DNA of 48,994 bases, from NCBI GenBank assembly GCA_021773095.1, contig JAJFKR010000012.1, positions 1 through 48,994 of the forward strand, read 5' to 3'. Of the stretch, positions 11,682 through 21,633 are shown piece by piece. A program made the position numbers and the translations under genes. Within the stretch, counting starts at the first letter, position 1. Every line of letters begins with the position of its first letter. The notes beneath the pieces were generated by a model that saw only the letters and a list, made by a program, of their open reading frames with translations, had not been told where the DNA came from and made no database searches. The stretch comes from Woeseiaceae bacterium (GTDB lineage: Bacteria; Pseudomonadota; Gammaproteobacteria; Steroidobacterales; Woeseiaceae).

Positions 11682-14558
11682 ATGAAAACCATAAATATCC
11701 GTGGCGCGAGAACGCACAACCTCTGCAATATTGACCTCGAGTTGCCACGTGACCAATTGATCGTCTTTACCGGATTGTCCGGGTCGGGCAAGTCTTCGCT
11801 CGCGTTCGATACCATTTACGCGGAGGGTCAGCGCCGTTACGTCGAATCTTTGTCGGCGTACGCAAGACAATTCCTGTCGATGATGGAAAAGCCCGACATC
11901 GACCACATCGAAGGTCTTTCACCGGCGATCTCGATTGAGCAGAAATCGACCTCGCACAATCCGCGCTCGACGGTTGGCACGGTCACCGAGATTTATGACT
12001 ACCTGCGACTCTTGTACGCACGCGCCGGCACACCGAAGTGCCCGGACCATGACCTGCCGCTCGAGGCGCAGACCATCGCCCAGATGGTCGATCAGGTTAT
12101 GGCTTTGCCGAAGGGCAGCAAATTGATGTTGCTCGCGCCGGTGGTTGCGGATCGCAAAGGCGAGCACGTCCAGCTGATGGCGGATCTACAGGCACAGGGC
12201 TTCATCCGTGCCCGAATAGACGGCGAGATTTATGAGCTCGATCAGCCACCGGCTCTCGACCTGCGCAAGAAACACAACATCGACGCAATCGTTGATCGGT
12301 TTATCGTTGATTCCGCCAAGGCCGAGGATGGCCTGCGCCTGCGCCTCGCAGAATCGTTTGAGACAGCGCTGCGTCTTGCCGACGGCAGTGCCCGTATTGC
12401 GTACATGGAAGACAGGAGCGCTGCGGAATTAATCTTCTCGGACCGCTTCGCCTGCAATCACTGTGGCTACAGCCTGACCGAACTCGAGCCACGCCTGTTC
12501 TCATTCAACAACCCGACCGGTGCCTGCCCCACCTGCGATGGTCTCGGCGTAAAGCAATTCTTCGATCCCGATCGAGTCGTCGTTAACCCCGGCCTGTCAT
12601 TGGCCGGTGGCGCGATTCGCGGCTGGGATCGAAAAACGACCTATTACTACCAGATGATTCAAAGCCTGGCATCACACTACGGGTTCGATATCGAAACGCC
12701 ATTCGATGAGTTGTCAGAGAAACTGCAACAGGTTGTCCTTTACGGCAGCGGCAAGGAAAAGATCAATTTCTTTTACGAGAACACTCGCGGCATGCAGATC
12801 AAGAAACTGCATCGCTTCGAGGGTGTACTTCCGAATCTCGAACGTCGCTATCATGAGACCGAGTCAAATGCAGTACGCGAGGAACTCACCAGATTTCTGA
12901 ATAGTCAGGCCTGCCCGGACTGCGGCGGCACGCGACTTAATCGTGCAGCGCGGCACGTCTTTATTTGCGAGCGCTCGTTACCTGAGATCACGCATCTATC
13001 CGTTGGCCATGCACGGGAATTTTTCGACTGCATGGAAATCGACGGGTGGCGCGCCACGATCGCTGAAAAGATCGTCAAGGAAATTAACGATCGTCTCAGC
13101 TTTCTGTCCGACGTCGGCCTCGATTACCTGTCGCTTGATCGTAGCGCCGACACACTGTCCGGCGGTGAAGCACAACGTATCCGTCTCGCCAGCCAGATTG
13201 GCTCCGGGCTTGTTGGCGTCATGTACATCCTCGATGAGCCCTCGATCGGACTGCATCAACGTGATAATCAGCGACTGCTGAGTACGCTCGTTCATCTTCG
13301 CGATATCGGCAACACGGTCATCGTTGTCGAACACGACGAGGAGGCGATTCTCGCCGCAGACCACGTCGTCGATCTCGGCCCGGGCGCCGGCGTGCATGGC
13401 GGTCGAGTCGTCTCACAAGGTACACCTCTGGAAGTAAAAAACGACCCGCAGTCGTTGACGGGGCAGTATTTGTCGGGCAAACGCGTCATCGCGTTGCCCA
13501 AGGAGCGCTCGCCGAATGATCCGCAGCGTCAGATCAGAATAATCGGCGCAAGCGGTAACAATCTGAAAAATGTCGAAGCATCCATTCCGGTCGGGCTTAT
13601 GACCTGCATAACCGGCGTTTCAGGCTCAGGCAAGTCCACACTCGTCAATGACACTTTGTACAAAGCCGTCGCGGACGAACTCAACCGGTCCAATCGCAAT
13701 CCGGCACCGCACAAGAAAATCACAGGCCTTGAGAATGTCGATCGTGTCATCGATATCAGTCAGAGCCCGATCGGCCGCACACCGCGCTCCAACCCGGCGA
13801 CCTACAGCGGGTTGTTCACGCCGATTCGGGAATTATTCGCCGGCACACAGGAAGCCCGCTCACGCGGCTATATGCCCGGACGCTTCAGCTTTAACGTCAA
13901 GGGTGGTCGCTGCGAGCCCTGTCAGGGCGACGGCGTGATAAAGGTCGAGATGCATTTCCTGCCGGACGTCTACGTCCCGTGCGACACGTGCCGTAGCAAA
14001 CGTTACAACCGCGAGACACTCGAGATTCGCTACAAAGGCAAAAACATCCACGAAGTCCTCGATATGACCGTAGAGGATGCGGCTGAATTTTTCCGTAACG
14101 TGCCTGTCGTTGCGAAAAAGCTGACGACATTAAAGGATGTCGGCTTGAGCTATGTGCGGCTTGGCCAGAACGCGACAACCTTATCGGGCGGTGAAGCTCA
14201 GCGCGTCAAGCTCGCGAAAGAACTCTCGAAGCGCGACACCGGCAACACGCTTTACATCCTTGATGAACCCACGACCGGTCTGCATTTTTTCGACATCGAA
14301 CATTTGTTGCATGTCCTGCATCGCCTGCGTGACCGCGGCAATACCGTCGTTGTCATTGAACACAATCTGGATGTCATCAAGACAGCAGACTGGGTAATTG
14401 ATTTGGGTCCTGAAGGCGGCGATGGTGGTGGTCGGGTCATGGCCACGGGAACGCCCGAGCAAATCGCGGCTACCATGGGTTCGTTTACAGGTGAGTTCCT
14501 GAAACCGCTGCTCGAGCGCACGCACAAACCGCGCCACGCAGCCGCAGTCGCTACCTAG
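11682..14558 (+). CDS. uvrA: UvrABC excinuclease subunit A
   Basis: A full-length 958-residue UvrA, the damage-sensing ATPase of nucleotide excision repair. The first ABC module has Walker [10 protein letters not shown] near residue 31 and a zinc module with CNHCGY and CPTCDG; the second has GVSGSGKST near residue 645, zinc ligands CEPCQGDG and CDTC, and the signature LSGGEAQR. The phrases SFNNP and [11 protein letters not shown] are diagnostic. Similarity to the E. coli protein is high along the whole length. Its TAG stop abuts the convergent hydrolase stop with no gap. No LexA-type CTG-N10-CAG box was seen in the 93 bases upstream. Confidence 0.99.
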   Translation: MKTINIRGARTHNLCNIDLELPRDQLIVFTGLSGSGKSSLAFDTIYAEGQRRYVESLSAYARQFLSMMEKPDIDHIEGLSPAISIEQKSTSHNPRSTVGTVTEIYDYLRLLYARAGTPKCPDHDLPLEAQTIAQMVDQVMALPKGSKLMLLAPVVADRKGEHVQLMADLQAQGFIRARIDGEIYELDQPPALDLRKKHNIDAIVDRFIVDSAKAEDGLRLRLAESFETALRLADGSARIAYMEDRSAAELIFSDRFACNHCGYSLTELEPRLFSFNNPTGACPTCDGLGVKQFFDPDRVVVNPGLSLAGGAIRGWDRKTTYYYQMIQSLASHYGFDIETPFDELSEKLQQVVLYGSGKEKINFFYENTRGMQIKKLHRFEGVLPNLERRYHETESNAVREELTRFLNSQACPDCGGTRLNRAARHVFICERSLPEITHLSVGHAREFFDCMEIDGWRATIAEKIVKEINDRLSFLSDVGLDYLSLDRSADTLSGGEAQRIRLASQIGSGLVGVMYILDEPSIGLHQRDNQRLLSTLVHLRDIGNTVIVVEHDEEAILAADHVVDLGPGAGVHGGRVVSQGTPLEVKNDPQSLTGQYLSGKRVIALPKERSPNDPQRQIRIIGASGNNLKNVEASIPVGLMTCITGVSGSGKSTLVNDTLYKAVADELNRSNRNPAPHKKITGLENVDRVIDISQSPIGRTPRSNPATYSGLFTPIRELFAGTQEARSRGYMPGRFSFNVKGGRCEPCQGDGVIKVEMHFLPDVYVPCDTCRSKRYNRETLEIRYKGKNIHEVLDMTVEDAAEFFRNVPVVAKKLTTLKDVGLSYVRLGQNATTLSGGEAQRVKLAKELSKRDTGNTLYILDEPTTGLHFFDIEHLLHVLHRLRDRGNTVVVIEHNLDVIKTADWVIDLGPEGGDGGGRVMATGTPEQIAATMGSFTGEFLKPLLERTHKPRHAAAVAT

Positions 14559-15263
14559 CTATTGCTCGAAACTACCGGTGCGTAGAAACGTCTTTGTAAG
14601 CTCGATGGGTCGCCTCATGCGCATCATGAATGCGTGCGAGTGCTCGACCACAACGAAATCGTCCATACCTTCGACTTTCGTATCTTCAAGAGATACCCGT
14701 CCGTCATCCGGGTTTTCCAGCACTGCGGATGTGATCGGATCTATCGTTCGATTGCCCGCAATCACGCCTAACTCGAAGTCAACAGGCCCAAGTGCAAGCG
14801 GTACGCTGGCCTCGCCCTTACCCAACTGATGACCGGCCGGGCCATTCAACCAGTCGAAACCCGGCATGCCATCGAGGTCGTCCACCGCGTCGCTGCCCTG
14901 GTTCGGCGGGCCCAGCATCACCACACGACCCAATTCATCGATCGATTGAGTACTCAGATACTGGCGTACCAGGATGCCGCCGAGCGAATGCGTGACGAAA
15001 TGAATTTTTTCGACATCCTCGTCAGCCCGACAGTTCGTCAATCCTTCTTCGACCGCAATGCTGGCAAGCTCCGCTATCTCGTGTTCGCGCGACGGGTAAT
15101 CGATATTAGCCGTGCGGTAGCCGTCTTCTTCCAGTGCATCCTGCATTTTGCTCAGCGACATGGAAGTTCGGGCCAACCCGTGCAGCAGCACCACGCATTC
15201 GCTAGCTGATGCCGCATTGCCCAGCAGCAGAGATAAGGTGACAGTGACCATAACTTGTTTCAT
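14559..15263 (-). CDS. Exported alpha/beta hydrolase (lipase-like)
   Basis: A 234-residue protein with an N-terminal signal peptide (MKQVMVTVTLSLLLGNAASAS). After it comes VVLLHGLARTSMSL, the oxyanion-hole HG motif of alpha/beta hydrolases, and THSLGG, a GxSxG-type nucleophile elbow with Thr in the first position. A His in VVEHSHAF near the C-terminus may complete the triad. This points to a periplasmic esterase or lipase; the substrate is unknown. Its ATG overlaps the stop of the 1360-residue protein (ATGA), so the two are translationally coupled and probably work together. It converges tail-to-tail with uvrA. Confidence 0.88.
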   Translation of the reverse strand: MKQVMVTVTLSLLLGNAASASECVVLLHGLARTSMSLSKMQDALEEDGYRTANIDYPSREHEIAELASIAVEEGLTNCRADEDVEKIHFVTHSLGGILVRQYLSTQSIDELGRVVMLGPPNQGSDAVDDLDGMPGFDWLNGPAGHQLGKGEASVPLALGPVDFELGVIAGNRTIDPITSAVLENPDDGRVSLEDTKVEGMDDFVVVEHSHAFMMRMRRPIELTKTFLRTGSFEQ

Positions 15264-18200
15264 GCGAGATTGGACCGCTCAGACGAACCCGCGTTCAGGG
15301 CTTTTCTCGAGCGCCAGAATCCTTCGCTGCTAAAGCACTGCCACACCCACGGCAACCAGCGCAAAAACGCAAAACTCAACCATAACGACCAGCTCAGGAT
15401 CAACGCCTTGTATACCCACATTGGCACGGTTACGACCGATGCTATCGGCAAGACCGAGTCGCTACCGTCGGCGAACCAGTTCAACACATTGCCGTAGGAA
15501 TTGTTTCCGGCAACATGCATGTCCGGCGTGCCTAGCAGTCCCGCCGGCAGCGACATCACAACACTCAAGAGTGCGAGAACCGTTATGCCGGCAATCACCA
15601 CCTGCACCAGATTGAATCGCCACCCGTCGAGGGTCAGTTCAGATTTTTCCCGTGCGCCGCAGAGCATCAACCAGATAATGACCAGGCCCAGTACAGACCA
15701 GCTAAAGGTACTGAACCCCAACCCCAGCAACAGCCAGTGCCGGGTCGCCAGCGGCGTGAGCTTGATGCGGCCGAGAATCAGGGCGGCGATAATCAATGCT
15801 GCCAGTTCCGACCAGTACAATACCGCCGGTCCCATTTTCGGTCCGCTTGTAGCCAGTAGCCAGCGATCCTGCGACTTGCTCACCGTCATACTGATGTTGC
15901 TTGCTGGCGCGCCAATATCGACCTCCGGAGTAGCGGAAATGAGTCCCATACTGCCCATCTCACGCCAGTTGACCACGATGGAGTGATTTCCCGGCAGGAT
16001 CGGCAACGTTAGCTGACCGTCCTCGGCACGCAGAGTTTGCTCCCGATCATCAATCAATACCGACGTCACTTCTGCTGCGGGCGGTAGACGCACGACATGC
16101 TGCGATCCACGCGTACTGCGGTAGCTCAACTGCAAGCTGACATCACGCGTTCTGCTGCCTTCTTTCACGCCGAGGTGCACCGAATCGAAAGCCAGCGTAG
16201 AACCCGCACTTGCGGCGGGCCGGGTCGCTGCCAGGGTCAGGCTCTCCCCTCCCCGCGGGTGAAATACGGCGACTCGGACACCGCCGGCCTCATTGCTCAT
16301 ATTGCTCTCGGAAATACCGTCAAACGCTGCGTTCCAGACGTTGCCGACCGCGAAGCGCCAAACCTCCTGCCAGGACGCGCTATCCGCGGCTTGCAGATTC
16401 AAGGGTGATTGCAACGGCAGGTTCGAGGTCCATGTGAGGGAGTGTTGCTGCGGATTCATGGAAACGCGGACACGATTGTCCGTAACCGTAAAATCACCAC
16501 TTACGATCGTCTCTCCGGCAAGCAACGGAATGTCCAATGTCAACGCGCCTTGTGTCGGTGCGACGCGGTAGACAGTCGTCCTTACTCGCCAGTCCAGATC
16601 CAGTTCGATAAGCCGTTCGACGCGGGCAAATACCGGAAAACGGCTGCTCTCCCAGCGCACAGTGCCGTCACCATTACCGGCAGACTGCAGCCGCGTGAGC
16701 TGTAACGAACCCGATGTCAGTCGCCTGTCTTTTGTGCCGGCAATAAACCAGGCATCGCTGCTAACCTCAATAACTCGCGGCGGTGTCGGGAATGGAATCT
16801 CGAGACTATCGACCGCAGGTACCGAACCGCGCAAAGCGACGGTGTGTTGGCCCGGTCCAACGTGCATCCAGAGCGAATTATTGGGCGCCTTGAGTATTCG
16901 GACATTGCCGGACCCGTCCAGCGACACAAGCTCAGGGCGCCAACCCTGAATGGATCCGGGCAAAGGTATGGCAACGTTCTCCATTGCGTGCACCGATAAC
17001 GTCATGCTGATCGTCTCAGATCCGACCTGTACCTCTGCCGATACAATCTCAGCACAGCGCGGCACGCAATCCGGCGCCTCGAGCAAGCGCTGCTCGAGCT
17101 GCTGTAACAGATTCGCGTCAGGTAGCTCCGCCTTCGCTTGCGGGCTGACAGCCAGCATGCCCGTCAGCAATCCAGCCACGACAATGCCCGCTGACTGACT
17201 TGTGCCAAGCGTCAAACCGCCCGGCAACTGCCACTTGCGTTTCATGACCTCGGCGGCGAGCACGGCGGCAAATAACAGCAACAATGTGACCGCCGCGACG
17301 CGCATCACGCTAACCAGCCATCTGGGCATCACTACGAGTCGCATCGACTGTTCTGCATCGACGGGTCCGCTCCAGGTCAGTGCGTAGGTATTCCAGCGCC
17401 AGGACGGAATACCGGGCCCGGCCTGCACGATGGCGTTCGGTGCATAACGGGAGAATTGCCGCCTCGCCTTGCTCGCTGTTACGACGACCTCCTCCAATCC
17501 AATCCTGTCTTGCTCGGGCGTCGACCTCGATTTGAGTGCAGCAACATCGGCCGCGCGTCCTCTCGTCGGCTGGTTGGATTTTACTTCGACGGCGCCAGGC
17601 GTCTCGGCGAACAACCTGAACGAACCGGACTGCGATTCGAGTTGCGGATAAATAGCAACACTTAGCTGGCCCGCAATGAACGGAACAAGCACCGCAACAA
17701 GCGCCAGCGCGCTGAGCACCTGATAGCCCGACACAATTTGCCGCAGACGCCCGACCGGCGCGACACGCATCAATGCGATAACGACCAGCAGGTTTAACCA
17801 GAGCCACGACGGTGCGTTAAGCTCATGGAAGCTCAGCACCAACGCACCCAAAGCAACGACGCCGGCGCCACGTCCGAATAGACGCCAGACCGCGATAGTG
17901 ATGATCAACACGAGAAAGAAATCCAGCAATTGCCATTGACTCATCCAGCTCCCGGCCGCGTGGTCAACACCCGGCGCCATAAGCAATTTGTGGCCTGGAG
18001 GCAAGTTCAGTGTAGCCTCAACGTCTACGAAGCGCTTGTCCCAGCCGGTAACCGGCAGGCTGCCGCGCTCGTCGGCTCGACCGATCGTCTCAATATCGAC
18101 TTCGGACTGACGGACCTCAATACCGGTTCGGCCATCACCCTGACCTGCAGTAATCAGCAGGTTTTCGTCGTACTCCGTTGCACTGAGTAACGCATACGGA

Positions 18201-19342
18201 CCACCCATATCCAGCCGCCAATCGGCGCGCATGGTTCCTGCTATCCAGTCTTTGACAACAAACCCGTCACCATCGAAGTCGAGCCACATTGTGCGGCTCA
18301 GTGCAAGGTCGTTTTTCGCAGAAACGATACCGCGACTGCGCTCGATGACGGCGAAGCTGGCATCGGCACCCATGCGAAACGCAGGCAACGACTGCCATTG
18401 ACCCGGCACCTCGACTTGCGTCGGATCGACGGGCGGCACTCCCTCAACGGCTGTAACCCGCAGTCGATCATTCGATTGATAACTCCAGATCTCATCGTCG
18501 GCCAGATTGCTGCCTGCGGATGGCCTCATGATTGAGTCTTCAACACCGGCGCCGCGCGCAAGCAGCGAAATCGTCCAGCGCCCTGGGCGTACCTGCAAAT
18601 GCAAATTCCCGTCTGCCTCAAGTTTGGCGGGCAATGGGCTATCGATACTTAACGGCACGAAGCCTTCCGGAAGAATAGGTCCGAAGATTTCTTCACGCAC
18701 GCTGCCGGACACGTCGATCTGCAACCTTGTAATGAGGCGTGTTGGTACATTGTCAGCGACCAGCCGATGCACGATCGTACGCACGGTATCCCGGGCGCGT
18801 GAATCGCGCTGGCGTTCGCCCAGAAATACCCCCGCACGATTCAATTCCGGCCGCGCGACGAGCTTTCCGTCGACGGTCAGCGAAACCAATCCACTGCGAG
18901 GCGATATCCGCAGCACACCAGGGCGCTCATCCCACTCGAACCCTCCGCCGACGCGCCAGGTTCCGGGCGCCAGCTTGATGCTTGGGTTGTTGTTATGGGC
19001 GATAACTTCGACCGGGCGATCGTTGACTGTGACCTTGTCCGGCCAGTAGTCAGCGCCTCCGGGCAATACTATCCATTGCTCTTTCGCGTACACCGTCCAT
19101 TGCTGCAAAAAACTCGCACCTGATGCCGTGACGGTCAATCGCATCTGCCCCGGCCACGAGCATACGAAGGTGTCGCGCCGAGCTTCGGCACGATCAAAAA
19201 AGAACGGGCAGTGACGATACTCCTTGTCTTTAAGAACCCATTGTTGCCAGTCTTTCAGATCGTCGGGAACGTAGGTTTCGGCAACCGAGACCGTCGAAAC
19301 AAGGAACAAACACAAGGTCGCTAACCTGAGCTTCGATGACAT
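15260..19342 (-). CDS. Giant two-half periplasmic/inner-membrane protein, function unknown
   Basis: A 1360-residue protein. The ATG at 19342 has GGAG seven bases upstream and exposes a clean signal peptide (MSSKLRLATLCLFLVSTVSVAE); the longer GTG frame lacks this. Order: a periplasmic beta-rich region (about 23-465), four membrane segments (469-570), a short periplasmic stretch with LEEVVVTA at 616-623, two more membrane segments (about 675-745), a second periplasmic beta-rich region (750-1180), and four C-terminal membrane segments. The two halves have the same plan. LEEVVVTA resembles the TonB-box region at the N-terminus of TonB-dependent receptors, which is odd here. I do not recognise a family with a known function. 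The gene is coupled to the hydrolase at 14559. Confidence 0.85.
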   Translation of the reverse strand: MSSKLRLATLCLFLVSTVSVAETYVPDDLKDWQQWVLKDKEYRHCPFFFDRAEARRDTFVCSWPGQMRLTVTASGASFLQQWTVYAKEQWIVLPGGADYWPDKVTVNDRPVEVIAHNNNPSIKLAPGTWRVGGGFEWDERPGVLRISPRSGLVSLTVDGKLVARPELNRAGVFLGERQRDSRARDTVRTIVHRLVADNVPTRLITRLQIDVSGSVREEIFGPILPEGFVPLSIDSPLPAKLEADGNLHLQVRPGRWTISLLARGAGVEDSIMRPSAGSNLADDEIWSYQSNDRLRVTAVEGVPPVDPTQVEVPGQWQSLPAFRMGADASFAVIERSRGIVSAKNDLALSRTMWLDFDGDGFVVKDWIAGTMRADWRLDMGGPYALLSATEYDENLLITAGQGDGRTGIEVRQSEVDIETIGRADERGSLPVTGWDKRFVDVEATLNLPPGHKLLMAPGVDHAAGSWMSQWQLLDFFLVLIITIAVWRLFGRGAGVVALGALVLSFHELNAPSWLWLNLLVVIALMRVAPVGRLRQIVSGYQVLSALALVAVLVPFIAGQLSVAIYPQLESQSGSFRLFAETPGAVEVKSNQPTRGRAADVAALKSRSTPEQDRIGLEEVVVTASKARRQFSRYAPNAIVQAGPGIPSWRWNTYALTWSGPVDAEQSMRLVVMPRWLVSVMRVAAVTLLLLFAAVLAAEVMKRKWQLPGGLTLGTSQSAGIVVAGLLTGMLAVSPQAKAELPDANLLQQLEQRLLEAPDCVPRCAEIVSAEVQVGSETISMTLSVHAMENVAIPLPGSIQGWRPELVSLDGSGNVRILKAPNNSLWMHVGPGQHTVALRGSVPAVDSLEIPFPTPPRVIEVSSDAWFIAGTKDRRLTSGSLQLTRLQSAGNGDGTVRWESSRFPVFARVERLIELDLDWRVRTTVYRVAPTQGALTLDIPLLAGETIVSGDFTVTDNRVRVSMNPQQHSLTWTSNLPLQSPLNLQAADSASWQEVWRFAVGNVWNAAFDGISESNMSNEAGGVRVAVFHPRGGESLTLAATRPAASAGSTLAFDSVHLGVKEGSRTRDVSLQLSYRSTRGSQHVVRLPPAAEVTSVLIDDREQTLRAEDGQLTLPILPGNHSIVVNWREMGSMGLISATPEVDIGAPASNISMTVSKSQDRWLLATSGPKMGPAVLYWSELAALIIAALILGRIKLTPLATRHWLLLGLGFSTFSWSVLGLVIIWLMLCGAREKSELTLDGWRFNLVQVVIAGITVLALLSVVMSLPAGLLGTPDMHVAGNNSYGNVLNWFADGSDSVLPIASVVTVPMWVYKALILSWSLWLSFAFLRWLPWVWQCFSSEGFWRSRKALNAGSSERSNLA

Positions 19343-19420
19343 AACATCTCTCCGCAGAGCATTGATGGACACTATACTTCAACGTGCCGGCAACTCGTTC
19401 CGGGTTACGGTCTTTGCGTC

Positions 19421-19627
19421 TTAATAATGCGGTGGCCGCTCATCGCCAGGATCATTTTCCGACAATCCATCACTCGCAGCACGGACACGCTGGGTCAAGG
19501 CCTTGCATAATTCCTCAAGCTGCATGATTTTCGCCTGCTGTGCTGTTACGACATCATTGAGCTCGTTTAGCAGCTGATCCTGATGGGTCAGCCGGGTCTC
19601 AAGATCGACAAATCTTTCCTCGCTCAT
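19421..19627 (-). CDS. slyX: SlyX family protein
   Basis: A 68-residue, mostly helical protein with heptad-like Leu spacing and a C-terminus rich in Pro and acidic residues (ERPPHY), matching SlyX. Coiled-coil formation is likely; the biological role of SlyX is not established. ATG at 19627 (MSEERF) was chosen because AGAGG lies six bases upstream; the frame continues six residues further. It is divergent from uup with a 66-base gap and lies upstream of the 1360-residue protein. Confidence 0.9.
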   Translation of the reverse strand: MSEERFVDLETRLTHQDQLLNELNDVVTAQQAKIMQLEELCKALTQRVRAASDGLSENDPGDERPPHY

Positions 19628-19693
19628 AAACATCCTCTGCGCCACAGTTGCGATTCGTAATAGGATACACGGGTTACTTCCCAGGAATACTCA

Positions 19694-21601
19694 ATGTCGT
19701 TGCTTCGTTTCGAAGATATCAGGCTGGAATTTGGCGAGCAGGTCATACTGCGCGACGCCGAGTTTTCCATTGAGCCGGGTGAGCGCATCTGTCTGATTGG
19801 TCGTAACGGCGCAGGCAAGTCGACGACTTTGAAGCTCATCATGGGCGAAATGGAACCCGACCAGGGCGAGATCATTCCCAGGGCTGGCATGATTGTTAGT
19901 CAGCTACGTCAGAACCTCCCCGACGGAATGGAGTTGCCGGTACGCGACGTCATTCTATCCGGCTTGAAAGAAATCGATCAACTACTGCAGCAATACAAGA
20001 CGATGTCGAGCCAGGATCTCGACAAGCACGGGCTCGCTGAGCTCGAAGCGCTGCACGCGAAAATCGACGCGCATGATGGCTGGCATATTGACCAGCGCGT
20101 CGATGCGACGATGACCGACCTGAATTTACCGACTGAAAAAATGATGAGCGAACTGTCCGGTGGATGGCGCCGACGCGTCGCGCTGGCGCGAGCGCTCGTT
20201 CAAAAGCCCGATCTGCTGCTGCTCGACGAGCCCACGAACCATCTCGATATCGCGACGATAAAATGGCTTGAGGATCGCATCTACTCCTTCTCCGGTGCCG
20301 TCCTGTTCATCACGCATGACCGCGCGTTTCTGCAACGCCTCGCGACACGCATTGTCGAAATTGACCGCGGCAAGCTGACGAGCTGGCCTGGCGACTACAG
20401 TAACTTCCTGAAACGAAAGGAAAAAGCGCTGGAGGACGAAGACGCCGCCAATGCGCGCTTTGACAAGAAACTCGGCCAGGAAGAAGTGTGGGTCCGGCAA
20501 GGAATTAAGGCACGACGCACCCGCAATGAAGGTCGCGTTCGCTCACTCGAAAAAATGCGCGAGGAGTTCGCCGGTCGCATCAAGCAGGATGACAAGGCGC
20601 GCATTCACATCGAAGAGGCCGAGCAATCGGGTCGTAAAGTGATTCGCGCGAAGAACATCAGTTACCGATACGGTGATGAAAAAGTCATCCAGGACTTTTC
20701 AATCAAGATCATGCGCGGCGACCGCATCGGCTTGATCGGTAATAATGGTGTCGGAAAAACCACGCTGCTGCGTCTATTGCTTGAACAACTCGAAGCGCAA
20801 AGCGGAACCATCAAACGCGGTGCCAACATCGAAGTCGGCTACTTCGATCAGTTGCGCCAGACGCTTGATCTCGAAAAGTCGGTTGCCTATAACGTGGGCG
20901 AAGGCCGCACGTACATCAATCTCAATGGCAAGGAACGGCACATCGTTGGTTATCTGAAAGGATTCCTGTTTACACCCAAGCGATCAGGCATGCCGGTGAA
21001 AGCATTGTCCGGTGGCGAGCGTAATCGCGTCATTCTCGCCAAACTGTTCACGCGTCCGGCCAATCTGCTGGTGCTCGACGAGCCGACCAACGATCTCGAC
21101 ATTGAAACTCTGGAAGTCCTTGAGAAGCGGCTTTGCGACTACACTGGCACATTGATAGTCGTCAGCCATGATCGCGAGTTCCTCGACAATGTCGTCACCA
21201 GCACCGTCGTATTCGAGGCCGATGGTCGCGCGAAGGAATATGTCGGTGGCTACTCTGACTGGGTGCGGTACGGCCATCAACTGGCCGAGACAGAAAACAT
21301 CGCAGCCGCCGACGCGAAAAAACGGGAAGCGGCCGAACGTCGCAATAAGAAGACCAAAACGAAACTTGCTTACAAGGAGCAACGCGAGCTTGATCAACTT
21401 CCGGCGGAAATCGAACGACTGGAATCGGCTGTATCAGCGCTACAAAACGAAATCGCCAGCGGGGATTTCTATGAACAAAATAATGCGGTCGTACAAGAAA
21501 AATTGCAGGAACTCGGTACGGCAGAGTCATCACTTGAACAGCGCATAGAGCGTTGGGGCGAACTCGAAAACATGCAGGACTCATTTCAATCGAGCGAGTA
21601 G
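19694..21601 (+). CDS. uup: ABC-F ATPase Uup
   Basis: A 635-residue soluble ABC-F protein with two ATPase domains. Domain 1: Walker A GRNGAGKST near residue 37, signature LSGGW, Walker B LLLLDEPTNHLD. Linker: EEVWVRQGIKARRTRNEGR, typical of Uup. Domain 2: GNNGVGKTT, LSGGERNR, LLVLDEPTNDLD. A charged C-terminal coiled coil (about 545-635) is the DNA- or RNA-binding arm of Uup. The family acts on ribosomes or branched DNA intermediates and reduces transposon precise excision. Start ATG at 19694 gives the standard N-terminus. Confidence 0.96.
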   Translation: MSLLRFEDIRLEFGEQVILRDAEFSIEPGERICLIGRNGAGKSTTLKLIMGEMEPDQGEIIPRAGMIVSQLRQNLPDGMELPVRDVILSGLKEIDQLLQQYKTMSSQDLDKHGLAELEALHAKIDAHDGWHIDQRVDATMTDLNLPTEKMMSELSGGWRRRVALARALVQKPDLLLLDEPTNHLDIATIKWLEDRIYSFSGAVLFITHDRAFLQRLATRIVEIDRGKLTSWPGDYSNFLKRKEKALEDEDAANARFDKKLGQEEVWVRQGIKARRTRNEGRVRSLEKMREEFAGRIKQDDKARIHIEEAEQSGRKVIRAKNISYRYGDEKVIQDFSIKIMRGDRIGLIGNNGVGKTTLLRLLLEQLEAQSGTIKRGANIEVGYFDQLRQTLDLEKSVAYNVGEGRTYINLNGKERHIVGYLKGFLFTPKRSGMPVKALSGGERNRVILAKLFTRPANLLVLDEPTNDLDIETLEVLEKRLCDYTGTLIVVSHDREFLDNVVTSTVVFEADGRAKEYVGGYSDWVRYGHQLAETENIAAADAKKREAAERRNKKTKTKLAYKEQRELDQLPAEIERLESAVSALQNEIASGDFYEQNNAVVQEKLQELGTAESSLEQRIERWGELENMQDSFQSSE

Positions 21602-21633
21602 CCATATGGCCAATCCTTGATTAGGATAAGGCC

